Source of the DNA: a virus
Direction: 5' to 3' (one strand)
IMG/VR virus record: IMGVR_UViG_3300010885_077336
Span: 1 to 23,786 of that record
DNA length: 23,786 bases
Each line of letters opens with the position of its first letter. The stretch's first letter is position 1. Positions 6,057 to 14,662 of this stretch are shown one piece after another. The position numbers and the translations under genes were made by a program. The notes below the pieces were generated by a model. That model was not told the DNA's origin. It was given only the letters and a program-made list of their open reading frames with translations, and made no database searches.

Positions 6057-6830
6057 CTATTTAACTAAAAAGTATGAATCTGCTCCATAACCAGGTTGTA
6101 ATAAGTTCTGCGCCTGTTGTTGTGCAGATTGCTGAGCGGTTGGGTTATTATTAAAATAATTTATGTTACCATTCTGAATATTTAAAAGACCACCCAGAAT
6201 GTTATTTTTTGTATTGGCTGGAGCAGTTTGTTGGCCTATGCCAATTCTATACCAGCGACGATAATTAAATGTAACATTTAACTTATGAACTGAATTAGCC
6301 AGTCCAGAATCTAGCTGTAAAGGATTTACCACCACAGGAAAAATGTCTTCTAATTTTACTGCATAGACTACATTATCAGCTTCGTCTAACTGACGAATTT
6401 CCATGGAAGTTAAATATCTAGCCTGATAGGCTGTTGTATAGTTTGTATGATTAACTATACCATCTACCCAGCTATCAAAATAGTTTTTTACATTCATTTC
6501 GCGATCTACCAGGAATTGCATGCCTAGATTATCGCCACCGTAATCAACTCCAACTGGATGGAAACTGGGCGGACCAAATATCTGTTGTCGGCTGGTGATA
6601 AGTCTGGTCATGGGCAACATGGCCTGATCACACATTAAACTAACTGTTTTACCCCAGGCTGGATTGTTTATACAGCGTGGATTTGAAATGCTGACTTCAA
6701 ATCTGCAGGGTTTGGCAACACCACTCTTTACCTGACTGATAAAGTCATTAAGTTTAAACTGAGCATTACCTGGTGCCTGTTGTACATTACCAAATCCAGA
6801 TACTGCATTTATGATGTCCATTAGAGCCAT
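6057..6830 (-). CDS. 54: gp54-like tail tube initiator (tail-tube fold)
   Basis: This 257-residue protein has the T4 gp19/gp54 tail-tube signature: N-terminal RFEVSISNPRCINN, a CDQAMLPMTRLITSRQQIFG segment, then VDREMNVKNYFDSWVDGIVN and a late YAVKLEDIFPVVVNPLQLD with HKLNVTFNYRRW. A Gln/Asn-rich tail (QQSAQQQAQNLLQ) follows. The length exceeds a plain tube subunit (T4 gp19: 163) and is closer to gp54 (320), which caps the baseplate and starts tube polymerisation with gp48. gp48 lies just across the divergent junction. A baseplate location rather than the tail-tube operon supports gp54. A second tube-like protein is the alternative. Confidence 0.72.
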   Translation of the reverse strand: MALMDIINAVSGFGNVQQAPGNAQFKLNDFISQVKSGVAKPCRFEVSISNPRCINNPAWGKTVSLMCDQAMLPMTRLITSRQQIFGPPSFHPVGVDYGGDNLGMQFLVDREMNVKNYFDSWVDGIVNHTNYTTAYQARYLTSMEIRQLDEADNVVYAVKLEDIFPVVVNPLQLDSGLANSVHKLNVTFNYRRWYRIGIGQQTAPANTKNNILGGLLNIQNGNINYFNNNPTAQQSAQQQAQNLLQPGYGADSYFLVK

Positions 6831-7387
6831 TATAGCATCCTACGTGAATTTTTATATACCTGTTCTTTGGATGCACCTGTAAACTGTTCTATGGGCATCA
6901 TGGCTGCGGCCAACCATTGGTCATTGGGTATGTCTAAAAACTGTGACTTTACCTGAGCACTTAAATAATGTTTCACACAGGCACTGACACCTGAATATTT
7001 ACTACTGCCATTAAGTATGCTCCAGCTTACCTGAGCTCGGCTCTGTGGATCTTCAATGTCTGTGACCAAATCCATGAGTGCTCCCATGAGTTTGAATCTC
7101 AGTCCATAGGGCAGATAATGCAGGTTTATGCCCAGGAATCCTCCAGGTGCGTCAGCAAATGGTAGTACCAGAGGTAGTGTATCATAATAGGGCAACTTGT
7201 CTTTGTGTTTAGGATCGTATTTAAACAGATACAAACCACCAGGAACTATGCTGGCCTGCCCCTGTTTAAGAGCAGCATTAACTCCAGTGTTGATGTTTTT
7301 CAGATTCTGTACCTGTTTCTGATACCAGGCCTGACTGCGTCTCACACTCTGTGGATCTACTCTAAGTTGCTGAAAAGGATTTGCCAT
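6830..7387 (-). CDS. Conserved T4-like virion protein, unassigned
   Basis: This 185-residue soluble protein lies between gp4 and the gp54-like gene and overlaps the latter by one base. The N-terminal third is helical and polar (residues 1-45). The centre contains GGLYLFKYDPKHKDKLPYYD, then TLPLVLPF and GGFLGINLHYLPYGLRFKLM, a strongly patterned Pro/aromatic core that looks structural. The end is basic (KEQVYKNSRRML). I believe similar proteins occur in aquatic T4-like phages as virion or baseplate proteins, but I cannot name the family. In T4, gp4 neighbours gp2, yet no gp2 motif is visible here and it is shorter than gp2 (274). The ATG follows three bases after the gp4 stop. Confidence 0.75.
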   Translation of the reverse strand: MANPFQQLRVDPQSVRRSQAWYQKQVQNLKNINTGVNAALKQGQASIVPGGLYLFKYDPKHKDKLPYYDTLPLVLPFADAPGGFLGINLHYLPYGLRFKLMGALMDLVTDIEDPQSRAQVSWSILNGSSKYSGVSACVKHYLSAQVKSQFLDIPNDQWLAAAMMPIEQFTGASKEQVYKNSRRML

Positions 7388-7390
7388 TGT

Positions 7391-7843
7391 TTATTTATCT
7401 AATCCCAGCTCTTTTTCTGTGATAATCTCAAATTTCCAGCCACGATCTTCACAGAAGTTCTGGGCGGCTTTCCATTTAGCCTGATTCACACCCCAGGTAT
7501 AGACTTCCTGCACAAACTGTCGAGTGCGACGCTTGGGGATGTCTGGTGGCTGAGTGAATTTAAGAGGTTTGATCTCTATGAGATATTTCTTGGTGCGTCC
7601 AGAGCTTTCCTGAATCTTCATGTAAAAATCCACAAAGTATCTGTGTACTTTTCCATCGACCGGTGATAAATAAGGTATGACGACTTCTTCGCTTCCCCAT
7701 TCCAAAACATTGGTATTGTTATCACAATACTTCATGAACTTAAACTCCCACATGCTGCGATATATCACATTGGTGGGGTTGCCAGTATATTTGGCTGGAT
7801 TTAAAACTCGATATCGACCTTTATAAACATTATTAGAATACAT
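7391..7843 (-). CDS. 4: gp4 head completion nuclease-fold protein
   Basis: This protein has 150 residues, the same length as T4 gp4 (gp50/65), which is needed to complete the head so tails can attach. Motifs fit its restriction-endonuclease-like (TnsA N-terminal) fold: YRSMWEFKFMKYCDNN with E33, IPYLSPVDGKVHRYFVDFYM with D72, and YLIEIKP with E90-x-K92, a PD-(D/E)xK-type catalytic set. The remainder (KRRTRQFVQEVYTW...KWKAAQNFCEDRGWKF) is the usual helical C-terminus. It is the first gene of the leftward operon, 28 bases downstream of a perfect T4 late promoter on the minus strand. Confidence 0.92.
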   Translation of the reverse strand: MYSNNVYKGRYRVLNPAKYTGNPTNVIYRSMWEFKFMKYCDNNTNVLEWGSEEVVIPYLSPVDGKVHRYFVDFYMKIQESSGRTKKYLIEIKPLKFTQPPDIPKRRTRQFVQEVYTWGVNQAKWKAAQNFCEDRGWKFEIITEKELGLDK

Positions 7844-7851
7844 GATAAATA
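7844..7851 (+). promoter_or_regulatory. Late promoter-like motif (GATAAATA) for the gp48 operon
   Basis: GATAAATA lies 38 bases before the gp48 ATG, seven of eight bases matching the T4 late element. Transcription would begin near 7857, giving a leader of about 33 bases that contains a TAGGA ribosome site. It overlaps the ATG of gp4 on the other strand, so it could also be chance AT-rich sequence. Confidence 0.5.
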
Positions 7852-7871
7852 ACTTATTAACTAGTATTACT

Positions 7872-7879
7872 TATTTATA
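7872..7879 (-). promoter_or_regulatory. T4-type late promoter (TATAAATA) for the gp4 operon
   Basis: On the minus strand the bases read CTATAAATAA, containing the exact T4 late -10 element TATAAATA. Transcription would begin about six bases downstream, leaving a leader of roughly 20 bases before gp4. T4 late promoters need gp55, the clamp and gp33, and a gp33-like gene is encoded in this window. It faces, and its transcript crosses, the rightward motif at 7844-7851. Confidence 0.7.
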
Positions 7880-7889
7880 GGACCAGCAC

Positions 7890-9092
7890 ATGGCTGACAA
7901 TAAAACAGCAGGTGGATATGACCCAGTTAATATGGGGTCAGTAGATTCCTCTCAACAAATTTATCCAAATTTTGGGCTAAAGAAACCGCAACCGCGTGCA
8001 GAGGAATCAAAAAGTTTTAGTAATGACGATCTAAAACCCAGATATTTTAACAATGCTGGTGGCAGTGCTGGTGGATTAAATTACAATGTTAATATAACTT
8101 CGTATCCTGAAAAAACAGGTGCTACTGCAGATCTGCAACATCACATAGTGTTTTTTATTAACATTCGTGGTGCCAGTAAATATAAGAATAAAACACAATC
8201 CGTCCCAGTTTCCATAGGCGGAGCTAATACATTATCATCTGGGGGTAAAGTTAATGCTGGTGTTGCTGGCATTGGGGCTGCAGTTGGAGTTGGAGCAGCA
8301 GCTTTAGCAGGGAAAGCATTTGAAGCAGTAAGTAAAGGTGCAGCCAAAACAATTGTTGTAGGACTAGGTGCCGTAGGCGGTGCCATAGGTTCAGTAAGTG
8401 TAAATGAGGCTCTAAATATTTTTAAACCCGATCAGAGTCGCAGAATTAGTAAAGCCATAATGTTGGCTATATCTTCTGCACCCGAAGCCAAATATGGTGT
8501 AACCTATGAGGGAGCAGAATTAGGTAGTTTAGTTGGCTATTTGGCGCGTGGAGCAGGTGCAACCGATCTAATGAAGGGTCAGCCTACCAGGGAATTAGCC
8601 ATGATTGCAGCCATGACAGTAGCTCAGTTGCCTGGAGCAGTTGCTGATTTATTTGGTGGTAAACTAGGATTTGCCGAAGCTATCCAGGCTGGAACTGCTC
8701 AGGCACCAAATCCATTCCGCGAACAAATTTTCCGTAATGTTCAAAATCGTGAGTTTATGTTCAAGTATAAATTCTTACCTCGAACCGAAACTGAGGCTCG
8801 TAATGTACGACAAATTATTCAGGAATTTAAGCTGCATATGCATCCTGAAATTAGTTCAGGTGGTAATTTTTACATATACCCTAGTACCTTTGACATAGCC
8901 TATTATTTTAACAGTAGTGAAAATACCAACTTAAACAAAATTTCTACCTGTGTTCTAGAAGATCTGGCAGTTGACTATGGTGGTCAGGGGTTCAATACCT
9001 TTGATGATGGTATGCCTACCGAAATTAATCTTAGTCTTAAGTTCAGAGAGCTGGAAGTACTAACTCGCGAACGCATAGAAAAAGGATATTAA
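7890..9092 (+). CDS. 48: gp48 baseplate tail-tube cap
   Basis: This 400-residue protein (T4 gp48: 364) belongs to the baseplate tube-cap family. The C-terminal half gives the clearest match: FMFKYKFLPRTETEARNVRQ, then EFKLHMHPEIS...NFYIYPSTFDIAYYF, then CVLEDLAVDYGGQGFNTFDD and EINLSLKFRELEVLTRERI. Residues about 125-180 are an unusual Gly/Ala-rich hydrophobic insertion (AGVAGIGAAVGVGAAALAG). The N-terminus is disordered and polar. gp48 and gp54 together sit at the top of the hub and start tube assembly. It heads the rightward operon behind a late promoter-like motif and a TAGGA ribosome site. Confidence 0.88.
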   Translation: MADNKTAGGYDPVNMGSVDSSQQIYPNFGLKKPQPRAEESKSFSNDDLKPRYFNNAGGSAGGLNYNVNITSYPEKTGATADLQHHIVFFINIRGASKYKNKTQSVPVSIGGANTLSSGGKVNAGVAGIGAAVGVGAAALAGKAFEAVSKGAAKTIVVGLGAVGGAIGSVSVNEALNIFKPDQSRRISKAIMLAISSAPEAKYGVTYEGAELGSLVGYLARGAGATDLMKGQPTRELAMIAAMTVAQLPGAVADLFGGKLGFAEAIQAGTAQAPNPFREQIFRNVQNREFMFKYKFLPRTETEARNVRQIIQEFKLHMHPEISSGGNFYIYPSTFDIAYYFNSSENTNLNKISTCVLEDLAVDYGGQGFNTFDDGMPTEINLSLKFRELEVLTRERIEKGY

Positions 9093-9093
9093 C

Positions 9094-9603
9094 ATGTACT
9101 TTGAAAAATTCCCAAAGATTGTTTATAGTCTTGATGGTGGTGTTTCAGGATTTCCGGTTACTGATATCTTTCGCAGAGTCAGAGCTCAGACCCAAGAGCT
9201 ATTAACTGCAGCAGCCTATGATGAATATGATATCAAAGATGGTGAAACCCCAGAAATTATTGCTCATAAGTTTTATGGTAATTCAGATCTACACTGGGTT
9301 ATACTAATAGCCAATGACATCATTGATCCACGCTGGGAATGGCCTCTAACATCTGCACAGTTAAAAAATTATATTACTGACAAATATGGTACAGGTAACG
9401 AATATGCTCTAAAATATTACGTCACCAACGATGCTTATGAAGATGTAGTTCATAGCAGCTATGCCGGAAGCAAATTATCAGTCAACAATACTGATTATGA
9501 GGATCAAATCAATGAAGCTAAACGCAAAATTAAAATAGTTAAAGCACAATTTTTACCAAATTTTATCAATGATTTCAATGGGGTTTTATTAGATGGCGAA
9601 TAG
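9094..9603 (+). CDS. 53: gp53 baseplate wedge protein
   Basis: This 169-residue protein (T4: 196) is the last wedge component, binding the wedges around the hub. The family signature is a LysM-like segment (EYDIKDGETPEIIAHKFYGN) followed by SDLHWVILIANDIIDPRWEWPL, with the start MYFEKFPKIVYSLDGG also typical. The C-terminal third (QINEAKRKIKIVKAQFLPNF) is helical. An AAGGA ribosome site precedes the ATG, which starts one base after the gp48 stop. It overlaps the next gene by 11 bases. Confidence 0.9.
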   Translation: MYFEKFPKIVYSLDGGVSGFPVTDIFRRVRAQTQELLTAAAYDEYDIKDGETPEIIAHKFYGNSDLHWVILIANDIIDPRWEWPLTSAQLKNYITDKYGTGNEYALKYYVTNDAYEDVVHSSYAGSKLSVNNTDYEDQINEAKRKIKIVKAQFLPNFINDFNGVLLDGE

Positions 9604-10930
9604 TGATGGCGTACGCAAAGCCGGTGACATTGACTTACAGCAAGTAACTTTAATTACTGCTGGTGGTCAGGAGTTTGATTTAACTGCAGGTTACATAGGT
9701 GAATTAAACTTATTTGAAGATATCTATGCTCAGGGATTGTATGGCAATATTCTCATAGTAGATGCCCTGAATCTATCTACAGCACTAGGACTAACCGGCG
9801 ACGAATATGTTCGTTTAAAATTAGTTACTCCAACCCAGACCAGTTATATCTGGAAAACATTTAAAATTTACAGCATAACCGATAAAATTTTTATCAGTGA
9901 TACTGGTAAACAGACTTTTATCATGCACTTTTGCAGCCCCGAAGTATTTGTTGATGCTCTTAGTCCGGTGTATAAAACATTTAAAAAAGCCAAGGTTCAT
10001 GAACATGCTAAAAAGGTGTTTGAAAACTATCTGGCTTTAAGCAGAATAGGTACTGGAGCTTATACTCCCATGATCATAGTACCCGAAACAACTAACGACA
10101 TACAATTCACCAGTCCGGGTTGGCATCCAGGCAAGATATTAAACTGGTTAGCCAGCAAAGCTCAGGGCAATGGATTTGTAGGACCTAATTTTTTATTCTA
10201 TGAAAGCAACAAGGCTTATTATTTTGCCAACACCGAGGCTCTGATTAAAAGTGCCACAGATAGTAAACAATACTATCAGGACTATTATGTCATGGCCAGC
10301 AAAATTACTGGCAACTACGGAAATGAATCCGACGCCTATTTTGATGACATAGATCGTCAGTATAAACAGGTCATGGATATGCGGGTCATAGAAACCTATA
10401 ATGGTTTAAAAAATACTCAGAATGGTTATCTGGCCAACAGAATGTATACTTTTGACGTAGTAAATAAAAAGCGAACCATCTATGATTATGATCATGTTAG
10501 TTCCTGGAATCAATACAAACACATGGGTAATAAACCACCGTTTCCAACTGAAGGCAGCGCAAGTCTTAGATCACCAGCTGGATTTAATCAAATCTATATG
10601 CAACATGACCAATTATATACTGGAGTTAAAAATAACGTTGGGGAACAGGCTGGCCAGGTAACTACTCGCAGAACCAGCACCATGGCAGAATTAACCAACT
10701 TTAAACTGGAAATTACTGTACCAGGTCGTACAGACGCTGAGATTGGCAGCATAGTAAATTTTCATTTTCCCAATGCCAGTCCTAAAAATTTAACAGATAA
10801 ATCTTTATCTAATGATGATGCCTTATATTCAGGTTTATATTTAATTTCTGCTATTAGGCATCAGATAACACCCCTGAGTCATACCATGGTACTAGAATTA
10901 GTTCGTGACTCATTACAGGATACTAAATAA
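9593..10930 (+). CDS. gp27-like baseplate hub protein
   Basis: This 445-residue protein starts inside gp53 and directly precedes the gp5-like spike gene, the position expected for the hub ring that holds the spike. The N-terminal half is a tail-tube/hub-type beta domain (LITAGGQEFDLTAGYIGELN, LYGNILIVDALNLSTALG, GDEYVRLKLVTPT). The middle has FTSPGWHPGKILNWLASKAQ and FLFYESNKAYYFAN, typical of gp27/gpD-like hubs. The end (VNFHFPNASPKN, SGLYLISAIRHQITPLSHTMVLELVRD) is the conserved hub C-terminus. T4 gp27 is 391 residues. Name-level certainty is moderate, but hub identity is strong. Confidence 0.8.
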   Translation: MANSDGVRKAGDIDLQQVTLITAGGQEFDLTAGYIGELNLFEDIYAQGLYGNILIVDALNLSTALGLTGDEYVRLKLVTPTQTSYIWKTFKIYSITDKIFISDTGKQTFIMHFCSPEVFVDALSPVYKTFKKAKVHEHAKKVFENYLALSRIGTGAYTPMIIVPETTNDIQFTSPGWHPGKILNWLASKAQGNGFVGPNFLFYESNKAYYFANTEALIKSATDSKQYYQDYYVMASKITGNYGNESDAYFDDIDRQYKQVMDMRVIETYNGLKNTQNGYLANRMYTFDVVNKKRTIYDYDHVSSWNQYKHMGNKPPFPTEGSASLRSPAGFNQIYMQHDQLYTGVKNNVGEQAGQVTTRRTSTMAELTNFKLEITVPGRTDAEIGSIVNFHFPNASPKNLTDKSLSNDDALYSGLYLISAIRHQITPLSHTMVLELVRDSLQDTK

Positions 10931-10932
10931 TC

Positions 10933-13900
10933 ATGATAGACAATTTATTTGCCCGAGATGGGTTTTATTGGTGGGTTGGCGTAGTAGAGGATAGAAAAGA
11001 CCCGCTTAAACTAGGTAGATGTCGAGTTAGAATTCTAGGTTATCACATAGATAACAAACGAGAATTATCCACTGAAGATTTACCCTGGGCCATGCCCATG
11101 CAACCTATTACCAGTGCAGCTAATTCTGGTAAAGGTCAGACACCTTTGGGCCCGCTGGAAGGAACCTGGGTCATAGGATTCTTTGCTGATGGCAAGGATT
11201 GTCAGCAGCCCATAATGATGGGAACCATGGGTGGTATTCCTGAGCCGTCAGTAGCCTGTGGTAATCAACAAAGTAATTTAGACAACAGTGCTAACGCTCA
11301 ACGAGACACTGCAGGAAACATTATCTATGATAGCAATGGTAATTCTCAACCAGTATTACCAGCCGATGCCAGCCCTGAATCAACTGTAAGTAACAGCATA
11401 ACATCCACACTGCCTCCGCTGACTCAGGCCGAAATTCAAAAGCTCATGGATGATATTGCCTATAGAGAAAGCAGTAGCATAGCCGGAGGTGTTCAGAATT
11501 ACAGCACCGTAAATAGTCAGGGCTATGTTGGCAAATATCAGTTTGGTGCTGCAGCATTAATCACCAATGGTTACCTAAAACCAGTGCTGGGTCCTAATGC
11601 AAAAGTTAGTAATGCTTTATTAAATGACAGCCGAAACTGGACCGGCAAAGGTGATGTAAATAATCTAGACGATTTTCTTGCTAACAGAAATAATGTTCAG
11701 GAAACTGTTATGTTTGAGAACATTAATTTTAACTACAATCAGTTAAAAAATCTAGGTGCTGTAGATGCCAGTACAGGCAACAATTATGAAACCGCTGGTT
11801 ATCTGGCAGCTGCACACATAGCCGGAGCCGGCGGTGCCAATCAATTACGATTGGGCAAGGATCCTGCAGACATTCTGGGAACCCGAGCTAGTGATTATTA
11901 TGCCTTAGGTTCACAGAGCATAGGAGGAGCTGGAACCAAACCCGTGGCTGCTGCCAATCGCAATACAACTACTGCATCATTAAATTCTGGTCTGCAACTA
12001 ATAAAAACTGCGTTTGGTGCTTTAAATAATCCAAAACTGGGTCAGCCAGATGCCTATGCAGATCCCAATGGTGTATATCCAACCTGTCCGTATACGCAGA
12101 GGCAGGATACCAACAAATTAGCCACTAACAATGACGATCTAAAAGCTACTCCTAAACCCGAAAAAGAAAAAACTCGCATTGAAGACGTAGCTACTGCAAA
12201 CGATGCCGATGGAAGCTGGAGTGAACCACCCAGTGCTTTTGCTGCTAAGTATCCATATAATCATGTTAGGGAAACTGAATCAGGACACGTAGTTGAGTTT
12301 GATGATACACCTAATGCCGAACGCATACACATCTATCATAGAACCGGAACCTATGTTGAAATTGATCGAGAAGGTTCAGTCAGCTATAAAGTCAAAGGTG
12401 AAAACTACAACATCTTTGCTCGCAATAATCGAGTATATACCCAGGGTAATTATGACGTTACCGTAGATGGTGCCAAAACATTATTAGTTAAAAACACTCT
12501 GGATGTTGAAGTAGTTGGTAAGACCACCATTAACCTAAAAGACGATGCCGACATCAATGTCAGCAAAGACCTGCGCATCAAGGCTCAGAACATCTACATG
12601 GAAGCACAACAGGACATTAACATAACTGCGGGCAACTATGAAAATCACAAGGTAGGCGGTGACCTAAACTTTAGAGTTACAGGCGATGAACAACATCGAG
12701 CTTCTGGCAGCATTGACATGGATGCTCAGGATATAAATTTAAATTCAGGCACAGCTAATCCATATACTGCTACAACTACTGCGTTGAGCAATGGCGATTT
12801 GGGCAATGTAACTGCGCAGGGATTTGCAGCCACGGGATTAAATCCTTTGCCAACTGACATAGCCAATCCAGGCAACAGTTATGGTAAAGGATTTAGTGGA
12901 TTATTGGGTGGTTTTTCTGGTGGTGGTCTAGGTTTATTGGGCAATGCTCTGAGCAATCCGGCCATAGCCAATGCTGTAGCTGGATTCAGTCAGGCAGGTA
13001 ATTTAATAGGATCAGGTGCACTGCAATCTACTCTGGGCAGTTTAGGTGGCGGCGGCATAGGTAGTTTATTAAAAATTGGTGGTGTCGATGGACTTAATTC
13101 AGTATTAAGTTCAGCAGGACTAAGTCAAAGCTTTACGGACATCATAGGCAATGCAGCAGCCAATCCGGCCATACGTGATGCTATAACTGGGTTTAGTACT
13201 GCTTTGGATGCCATAGGCGGATTGGGTAATTTAAACAGCTACATAGATATCAACGGTCTGGGCGGATTGAATTCAGTTTTAACCAGTTATGGTCTACCCA
13301 ATGCAGAAAAATTAGTAGCCAATGCTGGATTAGACTTAAACAGTCTTATTAACAGAGCAGTTAGTCCAGCACAACTGAGCATACTAAATGCTCTTAAAAC
13401 TTCTGATCTTATAGATCAAAGGGCTCTGGCAGCTGGCGAAGCACTCATAGTTGATTTTTATAAGAATGGTGTAGCCAACATAGATACAGCCCTACCAGCT
13501 CAGGTTCTGGGTGCAGCAGTTGATGCAACTGAATTTGCAGGCTGGACTGATTTTCCAGCTGCTGCACAGTTAAGCAAATACTATACCCTGGGCGATCTTA
13601 GTTCTAAGGTATTGGATACCAATGCACAATTTGACATACAGGATCAGGGCGACTTGACTCGCTATGACATCATCAGCAACATGAAGGCACTGTCGGCTAA
13701 TACCCTGGATGCCATACGTGAACAGTATCCCAATGTGGTAATCAGTGATGGATTTAAACCATCAAATAGTTACCTGGCCAGTCTGGATGAAAATAATGCC
13801 TACAAAGATCTCATAGCAACCATACAGTTAAATGCTACAGATCCAGATATTGTGCAGGCACAGATAGACACTCTTACTCCTTATCAGGCCGGTCAGGCTG

Positions 13901-14139
13901 TAAACCTGCATTTTACTGGAGCCAGTGTAAGTGATTACTATAGCATAGCTCAGTGGATTAAAAATAATGTTCCCTATGATCAACTAAGATTAGAATATAC
14001 TACCTTTGGTAGTCAGGAACCCTGGATTGGTATCAGCTATAATGCCATCAGCAATCGATCAGTTGATTACTATGATAAAGTAGTAACCTGCATGAATGGA
14101 CAGGTAGTAGCTAATTACCTAGCGGATCTGAATTCATAA
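10933..14139 (+). CDS. 5: gp5-like hub/spike with lytic transglycosylase-like and M15-like domains
   Basis: This 1068-residue multidomain protein is far longer than T4 gp5 (575). Residues 1 to about 105 are the gp5 OB-fold (FYWWVGVVEDRKDPLKLGRCRVRILG, GPLEGTWVIGFFADGKDCQQ). Residues about 162-331 look like a lytic transglycosylase, with YRESSS placing a candidate catalytic Glu at 179, then VGKYQFGAAAL. It sits where T4 has lysozyme. Residues about 430-606 are the gp5 beta-helix needle, with repeating alternating hydrophobic strands. Residues about 640-905 are a Gly-rich linker with a tandem repeat of period 69 residues. Residues about 906-1068 resemble an M15 peptidase but lack the metal ligands (Y984, N991 and G1033 where H, D and H are expected). 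It should pierce the outer membrane and cut peptidoglycan, with the PAAR protein at its tip. Confidence 0.85.
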   Translation: MIDNLFARDGFYWWVGVVEDRKDPLKLGRCRVRILGYHIDNKRELSTEDLPWAMPMQPITSAANSGKGQTPLGPLEGTWVIGFFADGKDCQQPIMMGTMGGIPEPSVACGNQQSNLDNSANAQRDTAGNIIYDSNGNSQPVLPADASPESTVSNSITSTLPPLTQAEIQKLMDDIAYRESSSIAGGVQNYSTVNSQGYVGKYQFGAAALITNGYLKPVLGPNAKVSNALLNDSRNWTGKGDVNNLDDFLANRNNVQETVMFENINFNYNQLKNLGAVDASTGNNYETAGYLAAAHIAGAGGANQLRLGKDPADILGTRASDYYALGSQSIGGAGTKPVAAANRNTTTASLNSGLQLIKTAFGALNNPKLGQPDAYADPNGVYPTCPYTQRQDTNKLATNNDDLKATPKPEKEKTRIEDVATANDADGSWSEPPSAFAAKYPYNHVRETESGHVVEFDDTPNAERIHIYHRTGTYVEIDREGSVSYKVKGENYNIFARNNRVYTQGNYDVTVDGAKTLLVKNTLDVEVVGKTTINLKDDADINVSKDLRIKAQNIYMEAQQDINITAGNYENHKVGGDLNFRVTGDEQHRASGSIDMDAQDINLNSGTANPYTATTTALSNGDLGNVTAQGFAATGLNPLPTDIANPGNSYGKGFSGLLGGFSGGGLGLLGNALSNPAIANAVAGFSQAGNLIGSGALQSTLGSLGGGGIGSLLKIGGVDGLNSVLSSAGLSQSFTDIIGNAAANPAIRDAITGFSTALDAIGGLGNLNSYIDINGLGGLNSVLTSYGLPNAEKLVANAGLDLNSLINRAVSPAQLSILNALKTSDLIDQRALAAGEALIVDFYKNGVANIDTALPAQVLGAAVDATEFAGWTDFPAAAQLSKYYTLGDLSSKVLDTNAQFDIQDQGDLTRYDIISNMKALSANTLDAIREQYPNVVISDGFKPSNSYLASLDENNAYKDLIATIQLNATDPDIVQAQIDTLTPYQAGQAVNLHFTGASVSDYYSIAQWIKNNVPYDQLRLEYTTFGSQEPWIGISYNAISNRSVDYYDKVVTCMNGQVVANYLADLNS

Positions 14140-14660
14140 TGGCAGTTTATGCACTAGCACCTAATCCGGTCAGCACCTATGTGTATCGAACATTTACCAG
14201 TACACATACACTGTATCAGGATACTCTGCTATTAACCAGCATTGCCTGTGTGCTGAGCAGTTACAGCATCAGGGTAGCCAACACTAGTACCCTAACAGTT
14301 GCCATCACAGGCAGCACCCTGACCATAAGTGGATATTATACTGATTGTTTTATTGATCAGTATTTTCAGTTCCGAACCAGTGCCAGTACAACTACACTGA
14401 GTTCAGTGACCAGTTATGCCAGCTTGCCGGCTAATTATTACAAGGCCGTAAAATTTAGACCAGATCTGAACACCACCACCAGTGTGAACATCATCATAGT
14501 CACCAACAATGGCACCATAAACATGGTGCAGACTGTGTACAATGATTGGAATTACGAACGCAACAGATTCATCAATGGGTTCATACGCCGAGGAGAGTTT
14601 GATAGTGTTACCAGCAACACCCTTTATTTTAATCAGTCCATCAGTGACTTGCCTACTTAA
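14139..14660 (+). CDS. Beta-rich tail protein, unknown
   Basis: This 173-residue protein starts in a TAATG overlap with the hub gene. It is rich in Ser, Thr and beta-branched residues (TSIACVLSSYSIRVANTSTL, TVAITGSTLTIS), with a C-terminal helical segment (NDWNYERNRFINGFIRRGEF). I do not recognise the family. Its place between the spike and the PAAR tip gene suggests a small baseplate or spike-associated protein. The composition (S/T-rich, few charges) resembles beta-sandwich adhesin or decoration domains. Confidence 0.8.
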   Translation: MAVYALAPNPVSTYVYRTFTSTHTLYQDTLLLTSIACVLSSYSIRVANTSTLTVAITGSTLTISGYYTDCFIDQYFQFRTSASTTTLSSVTSYASLPANYYKAVKFRPDLNTTTSVNIIIVTNNGTINMVQTVYNDWNYERNRFINGFIRRGEFDSVTSNTLYFNQSISDLPT

Positions 14661-14662
14661 TC

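Noticed and set aside
6830-7387. Assignment of the 185-residue protein as gp2 (DNA end protector)
   Set aside because: Neighbourhood with gp4 suggests it, but length and motifs do not match what I know of gp2.
7391-7399. GATAAATAA on the minus strand before the unassigned 185-residue gene as a late promoter
   Set aside because: It is made by the last codons and stop of gp4 (D K stop) and lies only three bases before the next ATG, so transcription would start inside that gene.
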